Assembly (NCBI GenBank): GCA_914767715.1
Contig: OU612074.1
Location: 13,438,062 to 13,502,061 of the forward strand
Reading direction: 5' to 3'
Origin: Membranipora membranacea
Taxonomy: Eukaryota > Bryozoa > Gymnolaemata > Cheilostomatida > Membraniporidae
Length of the DNA: 64,000 nt
Shown here: one piece after another, positions 35,068 to 49,800 of the stretch
Layout: every line of letters begins with the position of its first letter
Position numbering within the stretch: position 1 is the stretch's first letter
Position numbers and translations under genes: made by a program
Notes under the pieces: model-generated
The model's database searches: none
Told to the model about the DNA's origin: nothing
Seen by the model: only the letters and a program-made list of their open reading frames with translations

Positions 35068-38000
35068 ATTCCACTAAGAGAAGTGAATTTCTGATTTTAC
35101 AAAGGCCTGAGAACAGAACTCAACATGTCCCAATTACGAGAATTTTTCCAGTTGCTATGTCACATTAAATTTATTTTATATATTTAATCAATAATAGAAG
35201 GATATTTCTGTGCTAATTTGGTAGCATGACAAATACACCATTTCTATCAGCCACCTCAATCTTACCTGATGATAAGGGCTGCTGTAGCTACTGATCTGAT
35301 AAAGTCACTGACGTACGTGTATTGTTATCATGACATTGATATGGGATGCGCTGTTTGTCAGCGCTATTGATTATCTACTCTTACTCTAGCTTATGCAAAG
35401 TCCTATTTTCTCTCAGTCATCCATTCCTGTCAGCTTCAAATGAATTTTTTAACTGATCAATATCTGGACAAATAGAGGTCTCCTGAAAATCAATAATAAA
35501 CTCATACTGTATCAAAGATCAAAAATAATGAAACCTGATGCCTATTTCAGAAGTTGTGCACTCACGGGACATCAGAGGACAAGTCATAGACATGATTAAT
35601 TGTGATACAAATGCTGCTGTATAAATTATGTTGTTGCTGTTACAACAGACCACTCTGGAGTAAAGTACACCGGTAGGTAGGTAGGTCAGTATTTTGATGT
35701 AAACCTGGTCATATATATCACTATGTATGTATTCATTGTCCCTACTTTATTTACATTTAATATTTACATTTAATATTATCTTAAAGATGAAGCTTGAAGT
35801 TAGGAGGCTTCCTAATGAAGAATGAAGGTTTTCTGATCAGTGCATATTAATAATTTTGCTGGTTTCAAAAACATCTAGACAAGTAATCTAGTCTGATCAT
35901 CAATAAATTTTTTGTCATCTCTATCATCCTTATTATATTATTGTTACTATTAAATTTATAATTCATGGTTCTATGAGTTGGTTAGTGACATGACTGTATA
36001 ATCCCTATGACATTGGACCACACACAGATGACCACCCACATTGTGTCACATGTGAGACCACACTATTGATACGAATATAAAGCAATGGACCACCCACAGT
36101 CTGATATATTTTGTTGGAGCTTTTATTGTTGACTGCCATAATTTGTTTATCAAGGAAAAGGAGGAGTGTACCACTGTATACAGACATGTCGATTATAGTG
36201 TGGTTTATCTGGGATTTGTGGTAGCTTTTACCATCTTACAATTACAAGTTTACACTTTTCTTTGGCAAGCTCTGCAATGATAATTTGTATATATTGTAGT
36301 TTGATACCGAATCACATGACATTACACCACCTCTACAAGACCACAGCCCTTAATCCTGACCCTAACATGTGGGGAGAGATGCTGACACGATAGATACGTG
36401 GTGATATTAACAGATAGGTGGGTAGGTTAAATCTTAGCGACTCATGTTGTCGTTTTCAAACTATTCATACTAAGTCATGATTGAGCGAAGGATAGAACCA
36501 CAGCAGACAATAAATGAATACATCAATGGATAGAATGGAACTGATCCACATAGATAGAGAGGAAAGATATGGTACAAATAACAAGAGGTAAGTTAAACTT
36601 AAAATGTTCAAGCTTATAAATTTTCCATAACAGCGCTGATCCGACACTAAATACTTCATTCAACAAGCTTTGTGCATTGACGCCAGGAAAGTAAAGTTAT
36701 AGCTGTAGTATATGTTAGGTGTGGAAAGACTTTACAAATTTAAGTAGAAGGGGGGAATGTACAACACTATACCTGATGGAATACTATATATCTTCTCTGA
36801 ATGGGTTTGGGGATGAATTGGCCTATTCGAAAGACTAAATAAAAGGGAGGATTCATGACATAACAGGAATTAGACCTTTTGAGTTTCTTTCGTCGTGCAC
36901 ATTTGAAACACTTTCAACTTTACCTTTAGCTGTTTTTTTTTATTCAAATTTCAAACCCAACAAAATTGACCAAGTGTGGTAGCGTGTGATGAACAGCGCT
37001 GGTTGTGATCACTGATCCTAGCCAGCGCTGTTCCTCTCGCGGTCAGTCAGGCTAGTTCTATGGGCTATGTTAGACCAAGTTTGGTCCATTTGCCTGCATT
37101 CCGAGTCGCTCCCAATCAACTGGTTACGCCACAGGCGTGACCAGTGGGAGGGAGCAACAGGAATGCAGGCAATTGGATTAAACTTGTTCTAGGGCTATGT
37201 CTAATGAGCAAAAGTTATGTGACAATTAGCCACACAATACTGGAGAGTTAGCCGGACAGTGTACTACAGTGAGAAGACTGTGTACAGTGAGAGGATTGTA
37301 CCATTGTATAATCTCCGGCTCTCTCACTCCCTGACTGGTGACACAAAACTCACCCCATTCCTATGACACAGCGCACCCATCACACATAGTTATAGAGAGA
37401 TTTTATCTAATCCTCAGATGATGTGATGTGATCTCTTACTTCAAGGGAACAGGTTAAGAAGGAAATGGTAAATCACACAAACCAGCTTATTCATAAATTA
37501 TTTTATTGAGGTTACATAGATGGCAAATGACAACTTAATTTGTCATTGTGAGCTCTAGAAGTTTTCAGAATTATTCTCAGTTTGACACACTGGTATTCAT
37601 ATCTGTGGTTTTCCTCTACCGATGTGACATTTAAATTCTGACTTCAAGATCAATTATATAGAATTATGATTATAAACAAAAGACATTAAATTTTGAATAA
37701 CTTGATAGATGAACGATGCAGGATCAAAATTTTGTCCACATTGTCAAAAAGAACAAGCAGACAAGGAAATAATAATGAGTCATATCAGGACATTAAAGAT
37801 GTAAGTAGATTATCTCAAGAAGTATGTACATTTTCTATGACATCCACTAACTTACTAACTTATTATCTTCCATCATGGCTAACCTGTGCATCAGTTGAAG
37901 ACTCTGCATAGCTACTCTCTAATTTTGCACTTCTGAATTAAAAACAATTTCAAGATTGCATGGCTGGCGCCTCAATAGAATATCTGTTCACGCGGCTTAT

Positions 38001-38975
38001 AAGGATGAGTCAGTCATCAGGTGGAAATGATTTGGATAAATAATCGAAGGCATGTAGGCAGGCACACAGGCATGCGAACTTATATCTTTACACCATCAAC
38101 CAGGCAATCATCTTGTTTATTTTTTCCCCATGAATAAGTCTTCAACTGCCTTTCCAACTATCATTTCTTTTACTGCCGATCAACTTAAGACATCCACAAT
38201 TATAGGATTTTATTCTACAGCCCTCCATTGCCTAGCCTGATACTGTAGTTACATATACAAACATGTGTGTTACTATCGCTATATTCCAGTCTGAAAGCAA
38301 TCAGGCTTTTATGCCAAGTTTGCTCTAAAAATGTCAGTATGTAACATCCTGTTGATATATGAGACATTGTGTAGCTTCTATAATGTAGAATATAAATCTT
38401 CTCTCTCACAAACACTAGTGTGACTGGTGTCAAATTTATTATCCCATCAAAACAAAATGGCATGTCTCTAAATAATAAAATTTCAATATCATGTTTGGTT
38501 CGATATTGGAAATAATCCAACATGGCTTAGTGAGGGACAGATGTGTAGGGTCACATCATTAAAGTTTGCCATTTAATAATGGACAGCTGCGACATGATGG
38601 AATACAGGCTTCTATTTTCTACAATAAAAATCTATACTAAATTTGCTCCATCAATAGTGTAATAATTGTATCCAGGCAAGAACATTTTGATGAAAGTTTG
38701 ATAAAATTAACACCACTTATCTAAATATAATAGGTTGTATGCCTAGTCCATTTTATTTTACTATCACAACACAGATACAATACATGTTTTATGATGATTT
38801 ATTGTGAGAGAGTGTGAATAGAGTTGATACAGTGCAGAGGAATTGTTTGTTCATGCTTTTATGTGGAGGCGTTATTTAGAGTTTGATTGTGAGCAGATCT
38901 AGAAGAGTGTTAATAATAAAAGACAGAGTAATGACAATGTTATTGTGACAATGTGTTACTCTCTCTGCTTGTAGT
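35068..38975. other. Spacer upstream of the EGF-receptor gene
   Basis: This intergenic region between divergent genes has no coding exon that I can support. It contains a GGTAGGTAGGTAGGT run at about 35671-35686 and the foldback element at 37071-37191. Both promoters should lie in this or the next interval. Confidence 0.45.
37071..37191. mobile_element. 121-bp foldback MITE with 9-bp target-site duplication
   Basis: The left end TAGACCAAGTTTGGTCCATT and the right end, in reverse complement TAGAACAAGTTTAATCCAAT, both continue into TGCCTGCATTCC, giving inverted repeats of about 32 bp with few mismatches. The inner arms (GCTCCCA, ACTGGTTACGCC against GGCGTGACCAGT) also pair, so the whole element folds back. 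GGGCTATGT flanks it perfectly on both sides (37062-37070 and 37192-37200). A 9-bp duplication is typical of Mutator-like elements. Confidence 0.8.
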
Positions 38976-39088
38976 TGGCAGAACATTTTCCACAACACTG
39001 TTAGAAGAATTTAACAGATCATTCCAGTGATCTACACATAAACATTCTCATCTATACAGAGGATTAAACAGAAACTACAGTAAACTAG
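38976..39088 (+). other. Probable 5' noncoding exon of the SH2-adaptor gene
   Basis: A strong acceptor (CTCTCTCTGCTTGTAG) and a strong donor (CTAG/GTAAGT) enclose 113 bp with stops in all three frames. This fits an internal 5' UTR exon of the plus-strand gene that follows. It rests on splice signals only. Confidence 0.35.
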
Positions 39089-40806
39089 GTAAGTAATCAA
39101 ACTATATACTGTAATCTACATAATAATCAGATCATGAACAGAATCTCGTGTTATGTAACTAATGTAATATACCAAAAATACTGCTGCTCAATAATGTACA
39201 GGTAATGGTATATCAGTCAGTATTACAGTGCAGTTTGATTTAGAGGGAAAGAACATAAATTGTTAGAACAAAATCCACAAATTTAGCACTAGTCATTAAC
39301 ATTGATATACTATATCACACACACAGCACAGCTGGGAGGTGTAAAATGCTGCATTGTTTCATTGGTACATATATTGTTTGTGTACAACTTAGCTATCACA
39401 GAATAAAACAAAGCTATTGTTATATAGAGATGGTAATCATCTCATTATCTATAGTATCTGTATAGAGTTTGATTGTTTTTCTTGGTGTAAATAATCGCCT
39501 TCAGGGAAGCTCACACAGATCTCATACCCAGGTGATACAAACTGAGTAATAAACAAATCACTGAATCTCTCTTTCTGTATGTTGATAAGGTTCGATTCTA
39601 TATGTAGCTAATATGATATGAGCCAATACTGCAGTACTGGGATTATGGGACCTGGGGTAGACTGTTGATGTCTGGATATTAGCATAAAACTTTGCTTTTA
39701 AGGTGCAGTAAATTTAACAAATTTTGAAGAAAAAAAACATGTCTGAGTCATGTGCACTAAACATTTATGTAACAGACTCATAGTAATTTTACGTAGATTA
39801 TCTGTGCTAAGTGGGTGACCTGTGGGTGGCGGTGGTTAAAAGAGTCAGAAAAGTGACATTAATTCTCCCAGTAATGTTGTGACTCTCATTAGGGAATACT
39901 TAGCCAGTATTTACCGTAGTCTATTGTGTTAATATGGGAAGCACAGGTGTAACAACAGACAAACCAAGCTCCGCCAGTGCCCTCAGGCTAAACTCTCATT
40001 CTGGGAATCAACTTTAATTCTATTGTTTCTGATTCCAGACCAACACAAAACACTGTCTCTAATAATCTTAAGAATTTAACAGTTTGAGTTTGCAAACATT
40101 GATCAAACAGTTATAACAATCACACTCTTATATAGATCTATTAAAATGTAAGCTAGCTAATGATTTTCTCAATATCTATTATTTAAGTTGGTACATAAAT
40201 AACTGAACAATGTCGTGAGTTACGTATTTATTTACTCTTGATATCACACAAGCACTTTTATACACTGGCTGAACTGCACACGATCAGTTAGGGTTCTCCT
40301 CGCTGGAACATCCTACAGTTGTAACGGATATTTATATCTCAGTGTCTGGATATTAATATCTCCACAACATTAAATTACTCTCTGTAAAACTTGCTTCATG
40401 ATTAGAATAGACAAACCACTTTGTGTCTATGTCGTGTGGAATTCACAAACTACTAGTCTCTATAGCGGAGTTGCAGCTCTAGTGTATATGGTGAGCGACG
40501 TGAAGCAACTGTATGTCACTACCATATAAGGACTAAATATCAGCAACAGTTTAATTTAGCTAGTTTGGAGGTGACTCAATGCTAGCACCTATTGTAGCTA
40601 GCTTATGTGGGTTTTATAAAATATTCTGAGTTAAACTAAATGTTCGCTAGCCTAACCATACACATACCTTAATTTCTCTAGGTCAGATAGCTACTGAGGG
40701 CCAGGTCTGATATATCCTAGGTCAGATTGAGTTATGGATTAACATCCTATGCCGCATTCTTCATCAACTTGACAGTTTTTGCAATGGGCTTGTTTATTAT
40801 TTTCAG

Positions 40807-43800
40807 AGAACTTTAGGAGGCAGGATAAACAGTACTGAGGCAGGACTCCCGAGGCAGCTACCGCCTCCTTCTCTGATCAAAGTCACTGACAGGAGAGACT
40901 TGAGAGGTGAGTTGCACACATATAATATGGATCCCCTATTCTCACAACAGTTGGAGAGAAAATGTCACGCTGAGTAGGGAGGACAGGACCTGCTCTGAGT
41001 AGGTTTTAACTTCAACTTCAGAGTGACTTGTTGGTAGGTCGCACACAAACTCACTTAAAAAGTGGTGCATTGCGGGTATTCTAAAACCAAACTGTCATAT
41101 TTTCCAGTAGGGTCCTAACAGTAGGGTCCTGACAGTAGGGTCCTGACAGTAGGGTCCTGACGGTAGGTTCCTGACAGTAGGGCCATGACAGTAGGGTCCT
41201 GACAGTAGGGTCCTGACAGTAGGGTCCTGACAGTAGGGTCCTGACAGTAGGGTCCTGACAGTAGGGTCCTGACAGTAGGGTCCTGACAGTAGGGTCCTGG
41301 AGGTTACAGGAATAGTTACAGTGACAGCTAAGGAAAACTGTGTTTCAGAGGATGTCTGAATTGATTAAGGGAAAAACCTCAGGAGTTTTTGGAAAGCCAA
41401 ATCACTAGATTATTGCCATAATTCCAAACTTTACGGGAAATGGGAAACGACCCTGCCAGTAAAGGGCTAACATATATAATGAAGTTGAATTATTTTTGTC
41501 AAATGATGTGATACGGCAGCTTGTGTTGCTCATCAGTTCATTGTCAACAGTTTTCCAAGAAACAATAAGATCACTTAACTCCGAACCGAGGAGTAACGCC
41601 CTACTACCCTTCTCCTTCCATGTGTCACATTCATGAGATGGAGACCGAATCACTGATTGTAGTTAGAGATATAGTTATGTCCTCATCTCACTTATAAATC
41701 AGTATAATACCTTCGACACTCACTCACCTCCGTATCGATTGTTGTATTGTTACATCAGCATCTTGCATGATATGAGAATAATTGTCAAGGAATGATAATA
41801 TCTGAAATCACAGCTGGAATCATAGCGTAATGATATTAGGGTGAGTTGTTGATGTTTACCACTTGGTTTAGTGAGACCTGTCACACGGCCATGTTTGTTT
41901 GTGTCCATCATTTGGTCATCGCTCAGTCAGAATAACAGAAGCTCCGAGTGAGGTGGGATAAATATTAGGTGGGTGCACTTCTTTTTTTAATGTATTTAAA
42001 CCATTGCATATCAGTATTATTAGTACATGATCAAGAAAAATGTTTTTGTAATTAAGAGTTGTCTCTACTCTGAGAAAATTTTCATCAAAATGAGCTTGAT
42101 GAGTTCAAACATACAACTGGAGAGAATAATATAGCTCAACTTGAATGCCTTGATCTATTTTTATCTAATATATATCCGCGACACACACTCTGTGAGTCCC
42201 ATGCTAATTGTATACCAGTAGAACTTCATCTGTTACCATACTCGGGCATCAACCCAGTATAAGAACACAAGTAATATGAAACTATTGATGATGACATAGG
42301 GTAGGACTGAGTCTGATGGCTACCTCTCTACATCAGAGCGTCCTCTCTACATCAGAGCTTCCTCTCCGTATTGTTAGCTGAAATCACTCATTTCCATCAA
42401 TTGCTCACAGTTGTCACTGAGGAGAGAGTACTAAGGTAGTGATATTACATCAATTTTATCCCACAAGCAGTGCCGCCTTGTACCCAGATTAAAGATAACT
42501 ATTACATTTTACTATTTTTTATGGTTTTAAAATTTCACCACAAATACCAGATAATTAGGGAAAGATATTTTATTGCGTCTCTCAATCAGCCAAAATTTAC
42601 AATAACAAAACTTAATCATTTTTTTCTTTCTTCCACACAACTGGGAAACATTTTTGGCATTAACAGTTCCCTGCAACTCCAACTTTAGATCACGATAACC
42701 TAGATCTAACATGATCAAATTCACTTTAATTCAGACTTTCAAGCAGCCGCCAGCTCACCAGTAGAATCGAAACAACTGTGAGGTGAAAAAATTTGATCAA
42801 ACTTGATTTAACGATAACCCGTGTTATTATTTTCAGTAAACAAAACTTCTAAGGCTGGCAGCTCAAAGGGGGAGCAACTATAAATTCAAACAAACTTGAT
42901 CTGTGAGGCCCTGTCCTGTATATAAAGCAAGAAGCTGTTTAGAAATGGAGAAAGTCCACCAACTGCTGGATCATTCTAGCGTAGTTGGAAACACTATTAT
43001 CAGCTTTACATTTGTGAACACAATGATGTGTTAATTCGGAGATGGGAGGTGGTAAAGATGATAGCAAACGTCACAATTAATCCCCTAAACCTGGAAAGGA
43101 AAAAAATATATGCAATATATATATTTATATAATATGTGCTGCCGTAAAAACACGGGGGGGGGAGGTGAACTGTCTCAGTAATAACTCCATAACTCATACA
43201 CAGACATTGTACTCAATGATATCACAGAGTAAGGATGTCCTTACTCTGTGATGATTTAAAGCTTTCAGACCACCCGGGAAGCTTGTTTGGTTGACATTCT
43301 TTCCTGAGCGTCGCGTCATTTATTCTTCTCTCACACGAAGAGTTCTAGAAACCAATCTGTCCTCGATGACCGTCTGTGTCTATTGATTACTTTATTAATC
43401 CGACATCATCAAAATATTTTTTTTTATTTATGATTGACTTTCAGAAAAACTACTGGTAAGGCTTGAGATGAGGGAGGGTGGAACCATGAAGGGTGGGACC
43501 AATATGGGGTGGACATGAGATGATGAGATGGGGGTATAGTGATGGTATAATGTACACAAGAGCAGCTAAGAACTCTATACTGGATCTAGATTTTGACTTT
43601 TGTTACGCACGGCCATATTAGAATATCCGATATCTGTGACATCATGCTCAGAGATAGAGAATGACCTGAGAAGTTGAATGAAAGCTTGCGGTCTGTTACC
43701 ACGCAACACTAAGGTGGTACATTTGGGCAGCTGGAATGTCTATCATTCACAGAAGCATTGTGTGTGGTCAACATCAAGACAACATCCACAAGTGACCTCC

Positions 43801-46800
43801 TAAAAGTGCCCAATACAACAAACATGGCTTTTGTTTTTAATTATTCACATAATTCCATATGGTGTGGTTATCAATGGAGAGAGTGCTAATGATCCTGTCA
43901 CTATTATTCTAGTATATCACTTGTTGTAACTATAGTCGGGATAATTTAAACCCATATTATCATCATTCTTATTGATCACACTCAACGGTTTATTGATTTC
44001 AAGGTTTTGCTCATTGTTGACTAATAAATATGCTTCGAAAACTCGACCCCCCTAAAGCTGCATAACAATGCATTGCCTTTAAATTACCCTCCTTAAAATC
44101 ATAAGTATTTACATCGGTGAGTAGTTCCTCCTAGGATAGCGCTTGAGGTGTCATAATTGGAATAATCAACCAATCGAAAAATCTCACCAGGGCGGTTTGA
44201 TGAGAAAGCGCTTAAATACCTCTATAAAGAGATTCCAGGAAAATTGTGTGTTCTATAAATGGATTATGTAATACCCTTCATTAATCTGGTAGAAGATTTT
44301 TTGAATAAATTTATTCATCAAGTTGATCTATTACAACAAAGCTGCGGCTGGTGTGCTAGGGTGAACACTCCCACAAAATTGTCTCAGCCAATGAATTCTC
44401 TACAATAAGTTGTTGCCGTTGTTTGAAAGCTGCTTTATGATGATAATCCATCATTGACATGAGAATGGTGACAAGGTTATAGAGTACACAGTGCTAGAGC
44501 TGACTTGTGTACGATCTCACATCGGAGGACAAGGAATAGCAGTTCTTACTTCATTTTGTAAAACTTGTGGTCTCACTGAACCAGTGTACGGACAGCTACA
44601 CTCACTGCTGTGTTACTCATCATTGGATAAGAGATTCGCTACAATTACAAGATTATCCAGCGGAATTATCACTCAGATGAAGAGGATTTATTTATAGTCT
44701 GAGGATTAGAAGAGGATAATTAGACTATACCAGCTGCATTTGTCAGCAGCGCACATTCCGACGACAACGACTCCACATTCCGACGACAACGACTCCACAT
44801 TCCGAGGCCGGCATGTTATGGCAATGTTAATACTACATTCAGATATGTTAGGTCAAAGTCAAATAACTACGGCCGCCCGGGCTCAGAGATTCAAGGAATG
44901 TAGCTCTGAATATGTAAGTTAATATCCAACGGCTATACCAAGTAGGAGCCTGAGTCGGGATTAAAATGAACAGAAATGAGAACCATAGATTGTATTCAGA
45001 AAATTCAAAATAATTATCAAGCAAAGGTGATTGTTATAAAGTTACTGAGGGAAAAATTTTGTAGTGGGCCTATTATCAAATTATTGTATTATAGATATTT
45101 AAATGTCTAAACTAGAGCCCTGCTGCCTCATTTGAGGATGTTTGGTGGCTGCCTTCTTAATATGACTGGGTCGCTGGACGCTGACTATATTTTTTATCTA
45201 CTATAAGGTTACCAGAAGTAGGTTAGTTTGTTAACAGTAAATGTCCATCTACTGCAGTCAGCAGTCAGCGGGGGTCAGTATAATCTTAGTAAGGGTCGAG
45301 TTCTCACCAGCCTCTCACTGCTGCAGTTATAAATAAACTAAACCGATCCGATTCAGATTAAAAATCAGTAATAAAATACATTAAATCTTTAAAGTCTTAT
45401 TGAAATAGAGAATTACTGCTGCTGTTACGAGCACAATAAGGCTCAGGTATAACTATAAGCTGTTCAGCAGCTAGATGAGGGCGAGGCGGAGGTGCCTGTA
45501 TTAGTACTAAATATGTATCCTGCCTCTGCTCAATGTCCTTAGTGATAAAACTAAAGGGAAGTAAAAATGACGAACCCCCTGTACTACACAGTGGTCAGAA
45601 ACTCGGTTACAAAACAACCATCCCTCTGTCTGATATAACATAAATAACATTAAACGGAATATTTATTATAAAATAATGAGCGCCAAACAGGACAATAATC
45701 TCCAGCTATGATAGAACAGCAGAGGACAAAGTTTGACTGACAGAATAATATCAGGTTATTAGTTCATGTCTGAGAGACAGAGTAGTATAGGAGACAGAGT
45801 AATACATAATAATACATAATAATACACTAATCATAAAAACCTGCAGTCAGATCAAACCAGCAACATCAGGTCATCAGGGTATGGGACGCAGAATTCACAC
45901 TGCTGATAAGAAAGGATGGGTTTACTGAAAATCATCACAGCTTTTCGTCACGCAAACCATTAACAAGATTGAAATAAATTAGCTATAATTTTAATTCATC
46001 AAACTTGCTCTGTGGAATGTAGTGATTGAATCCATGAGAATAGAGATAATCATCAATTTAAAGGTTATAATGAGCGATTCAGTGTGAATAATTTATTCCA
46101 TCCCTGAACATGCCAACTATATAATTCATTATAGATGTGCAATGGAAAGTTGTTGGTTTTGTCTATTTAATTGTTGATGAGAGTATTTGATGCCTGCGAG
46201 CACAGCCTCTGCCGATGGGGAGAGCGACTAATGAAGATGAATCTGCAAAAAAATAACGACCCTGTCTGCTTGTCGTAATCCATCACCAAGTAGTACCATG
46301 TACCTGTTCCTAATTGTCTGAAATATTCCATTGTTTCATATTTATTTATTAGGTAGATGAGTTGAATGAGAGTATAAGGAATGCATGTAAAGCTACACAC
46401 AGCCCACAAACATCACTGAGAGCCCCTTGTAGTGCCCCTCCAGACACACAGAGTGGTAAGACAACTCCTACTATAACTATACAGTCAAGCGCTGAAACAG
46501 AACAACTACGGGTGAAGTCCGCACAAAGCTGTACAGAGACACAGAGTAAAGCGGGCACATCAGTAAGGGGAGGCCAGAGAGGAGATAATGAGAGATTTGG
46601 AGGATTAAATCTATCTGATAACTTCTCATTGACTCCTTCACCATACAGGTAAGAACAACACAGCATCACCTCGAGTAAAGACTGATCTGCTCATCAAACT
46701 ATATTTTCGGATCACTGGATAATCGGTTATCAGGGAGAACTATGAGCATGATATACAATCACATCCAAACACAGTTACAGCTATTGATCAGAATCGAGCA

Positions 46801-49800
46801 TCATTCTACCGATTTGCCTGTGCCTCAGATCAGTAGCCAAAGTTATATTCTGTTACCATGAAAATGAATAAATCTCTGATTAGCACACCTAGATGAGGTG
46901 ATGATACGTGGGTTTGTTGTATTTTTCGTCTGATGGTCGATTAATGATCAGGACGTTCTGTATTTTAGGAGTTGTTCTCCCTCGGGGCCAGTTGGATCAG
47001 CGAGGATATCGGATACAACAATAGAGGACTTACACCTTGATGTACCAGTTTTATCTACTACCACTAAAATGCTCAAACATACACGATCTTCTCAGGTAGG
47101 CAAACAACTATCTCTCACGCTTAGCAACTCACTGATCTATGTTAATTCGTTCCATAGCTTTAGATTGCAACAAAAATTGATGTTAGGTAAAATTCACAGT
47201 GAAACCATGAGCTAAATCATAAATTATATCACCTTTCTGTCTTGGATTGATTCAACTATACTGGTGTTCATTTCAGGCTAAGCTCGGCGGTGGAGTAAAA
47301 GAAAAGCCAACGAGTCCACAGCTCAAACCCCCGATATCGCCTACTATCTCAAACTCAACAAACTCATTCCAACAAAAAATAAAACTGTGTCGTCAGCGAA
47401 CCCTTCCTTTAGAGTTACATAATTTGAACCACAGTACAAACGGGTTAAAAGTGAAGCATCACCTGCGGCACACCCACTCAACATCGGAGAGGAGGCAGAA
47501 GAGCGCCTCACCCTCTACTAACTCTGACACACTGGCTCTGTCAGCCCCGGCCTCATCACTAAGTAACGCGGCGGAAATCTGTCGGAGTATAGCAGAGAAC
47601 TACGCTAAAGTAGGTAAAGTAACGAGACGTAAACCTCGACCGGACAATCTCAGTCTATCTCCTACTTATCCTACTACAGACTATGACAGTGGTGATGAGG
47701 AGTTATCTCCTCCTCCTGTACCTGATAGTGAAGTATACGGACGATTACAAGCTAAACCAAATATAACCTATACACCAACAACATCATCAGCAACAACATG
47801 CCTCCCTCCTCCGCCTATAGCCTTCTGTGACTCAGCGGAGATAATCGAGAGAGCATCACCGGCTCACCATCACAATAAACATGACAATGATGACGCGTTC
47901 AAAGATTACATAGACATCGATAAGCCTCCTCCTAACTCTGGTACTAATAATAATAATACGTCAGACACAATGTCCTTTTATTCTGATAATTATATGAGGA
48001 CAGGTACATTAGACACTAAGCGTTCCTCCAGCGGTAGAGAGCAGCAGCGCAATGAGAATTACCTGAGCCCTATATTAGGAGGTTCTCAGTCTAAGTATAA
48101 AACTATGGATAGATGTGAGGCTACGAGACAGAGTATATACAGTACTAACTCATCCTCAGGGATCAGTGTCGGCGGCGGTAGTATAGACGTAAGTATGATC
48201 TAATATAACACATCATCACTTCTCTCTTATTATATATAGTAGGGCTGGTGGTGCAGATAAACAGGGTATATCTTATTGTCTGTCTGTCTGTCTGTACAGA
48301 TGAACGACCCATTTCAATTTAAAACAGTAAAGCAGTTGAGTTCCCTATTTTTCAATTGTACTTATTAGAATCCTAAATGAAAGCAAATAACCAATAGACT
48401 CAAACTTAACTAACGAGATACACCTCAAGACTCATTCTGTCTGCAGTGCAGCCCAGGGATACATGTGATTCACCATCATAACTACCACCTAACACCTACA
48501 GCAGAGGTCATATTAATATAAGCCTGGAATATTTCTTTAACTTTACCAAATACATAATTTGGAAGATTTAGCTGATAGTGTAAAAAAATATAATCTGCGT
48601 GAGTCACTCAGTGCCCTGGGGTGCAAAAATCTAAATAGGCTAATTTTAAGTCTGCGTGTCAAAAATATAGAATCCAGGTCCCTAGAGGAAATTTCGATAT
48701 TCTTCCATCATGCAGGTGTATGATATATGTGTACATATACAGTGTACAGATACGTAAGACATTACCTAATTTATGCACTGCTAGAGAAGGGTATTAACAT
48801 TTTAATTATATTACACAAACCTCGTCTAGTCAGATGGGAACTGAAAACAAAGAAAATTTAAAGGGGAAATATACGTAAGAGAAGTTGGTTTGTGGGCTGG
48901 TTGGTTAGGCGATGATGCAACGTGACGGCAATTGCAAAAAATATGAGCTTCCGAACTGCCTAACAAAACACCATCTCTTTATCATCTCATTTTAATCCTT
49001 ATTCACCCGAGCTGTTTAGCCTACTCCATTTTCACGCAGATCATGATTTCATAACATTTTGTTTAGAGATGTCATTTGCCACTATCTTGTTTCTTATCCA
49101 TCTGTGGGCAGTCATGAAGCAGGTGCTCTCTAAGTGCTTGTTACTGTTAAATCTTCACCTACACAGATTCATATTTCATATCTCATTCTTGGCATTTTTT
49201 AATTATAGCCTTTAGTGGAGGGTATGTAAAAGATTGTTTTATAAGAAACCTTCATCCACAATATTATCATATCAGCTTGCGGCCATAAATCTTTTGGGCA
49301 ACCATGCATTAAATGACGAACAATTCTTTAAGAGAAGGGTTATTTGGCATATCCATATTTATGGCTGTGGTTAGGGCTCTATGCTGAGCAGTGCAGTGTT
49401 TGTTATTAATTCATCACTCCGTGTATAGATAGATAGATATACACAGGCACAGGGATAGAAAGGCAGAGAGGCGTGGTTCGATCATTATTCATGGCTTATA
49501 GCAGGACTTGACTATGACTAGACTTATGTTGAGATGAGGAGTTGAGGTAGGTTACCCGTAGCAACTGTTGATTAGTACTCCACTCTACACTACACCATCC
49601 ATCATACCGTCACCGACTCTGAACCGACAGCTAAATCTTGTTGAGCAGAGAGGAGGAGGGAGAGAGAGAGAAATCTGACAGGGCTTATTATTCTAGCTGC
49701 CTGAGTACTCCTTACTGACCCTGCTGATTAACGACCACTGGTAACATTCCAGTCATATCTGAGTTATACTTCTTAATATCAGTAGACCATTCATCTCGGC

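Noticed and set aside
46349-46669. Minus-strand frame of 106 codons
   Set aside because: It is antisense to the SH2-adaptor exon 46353-46648, which has correct splice sites and phase.
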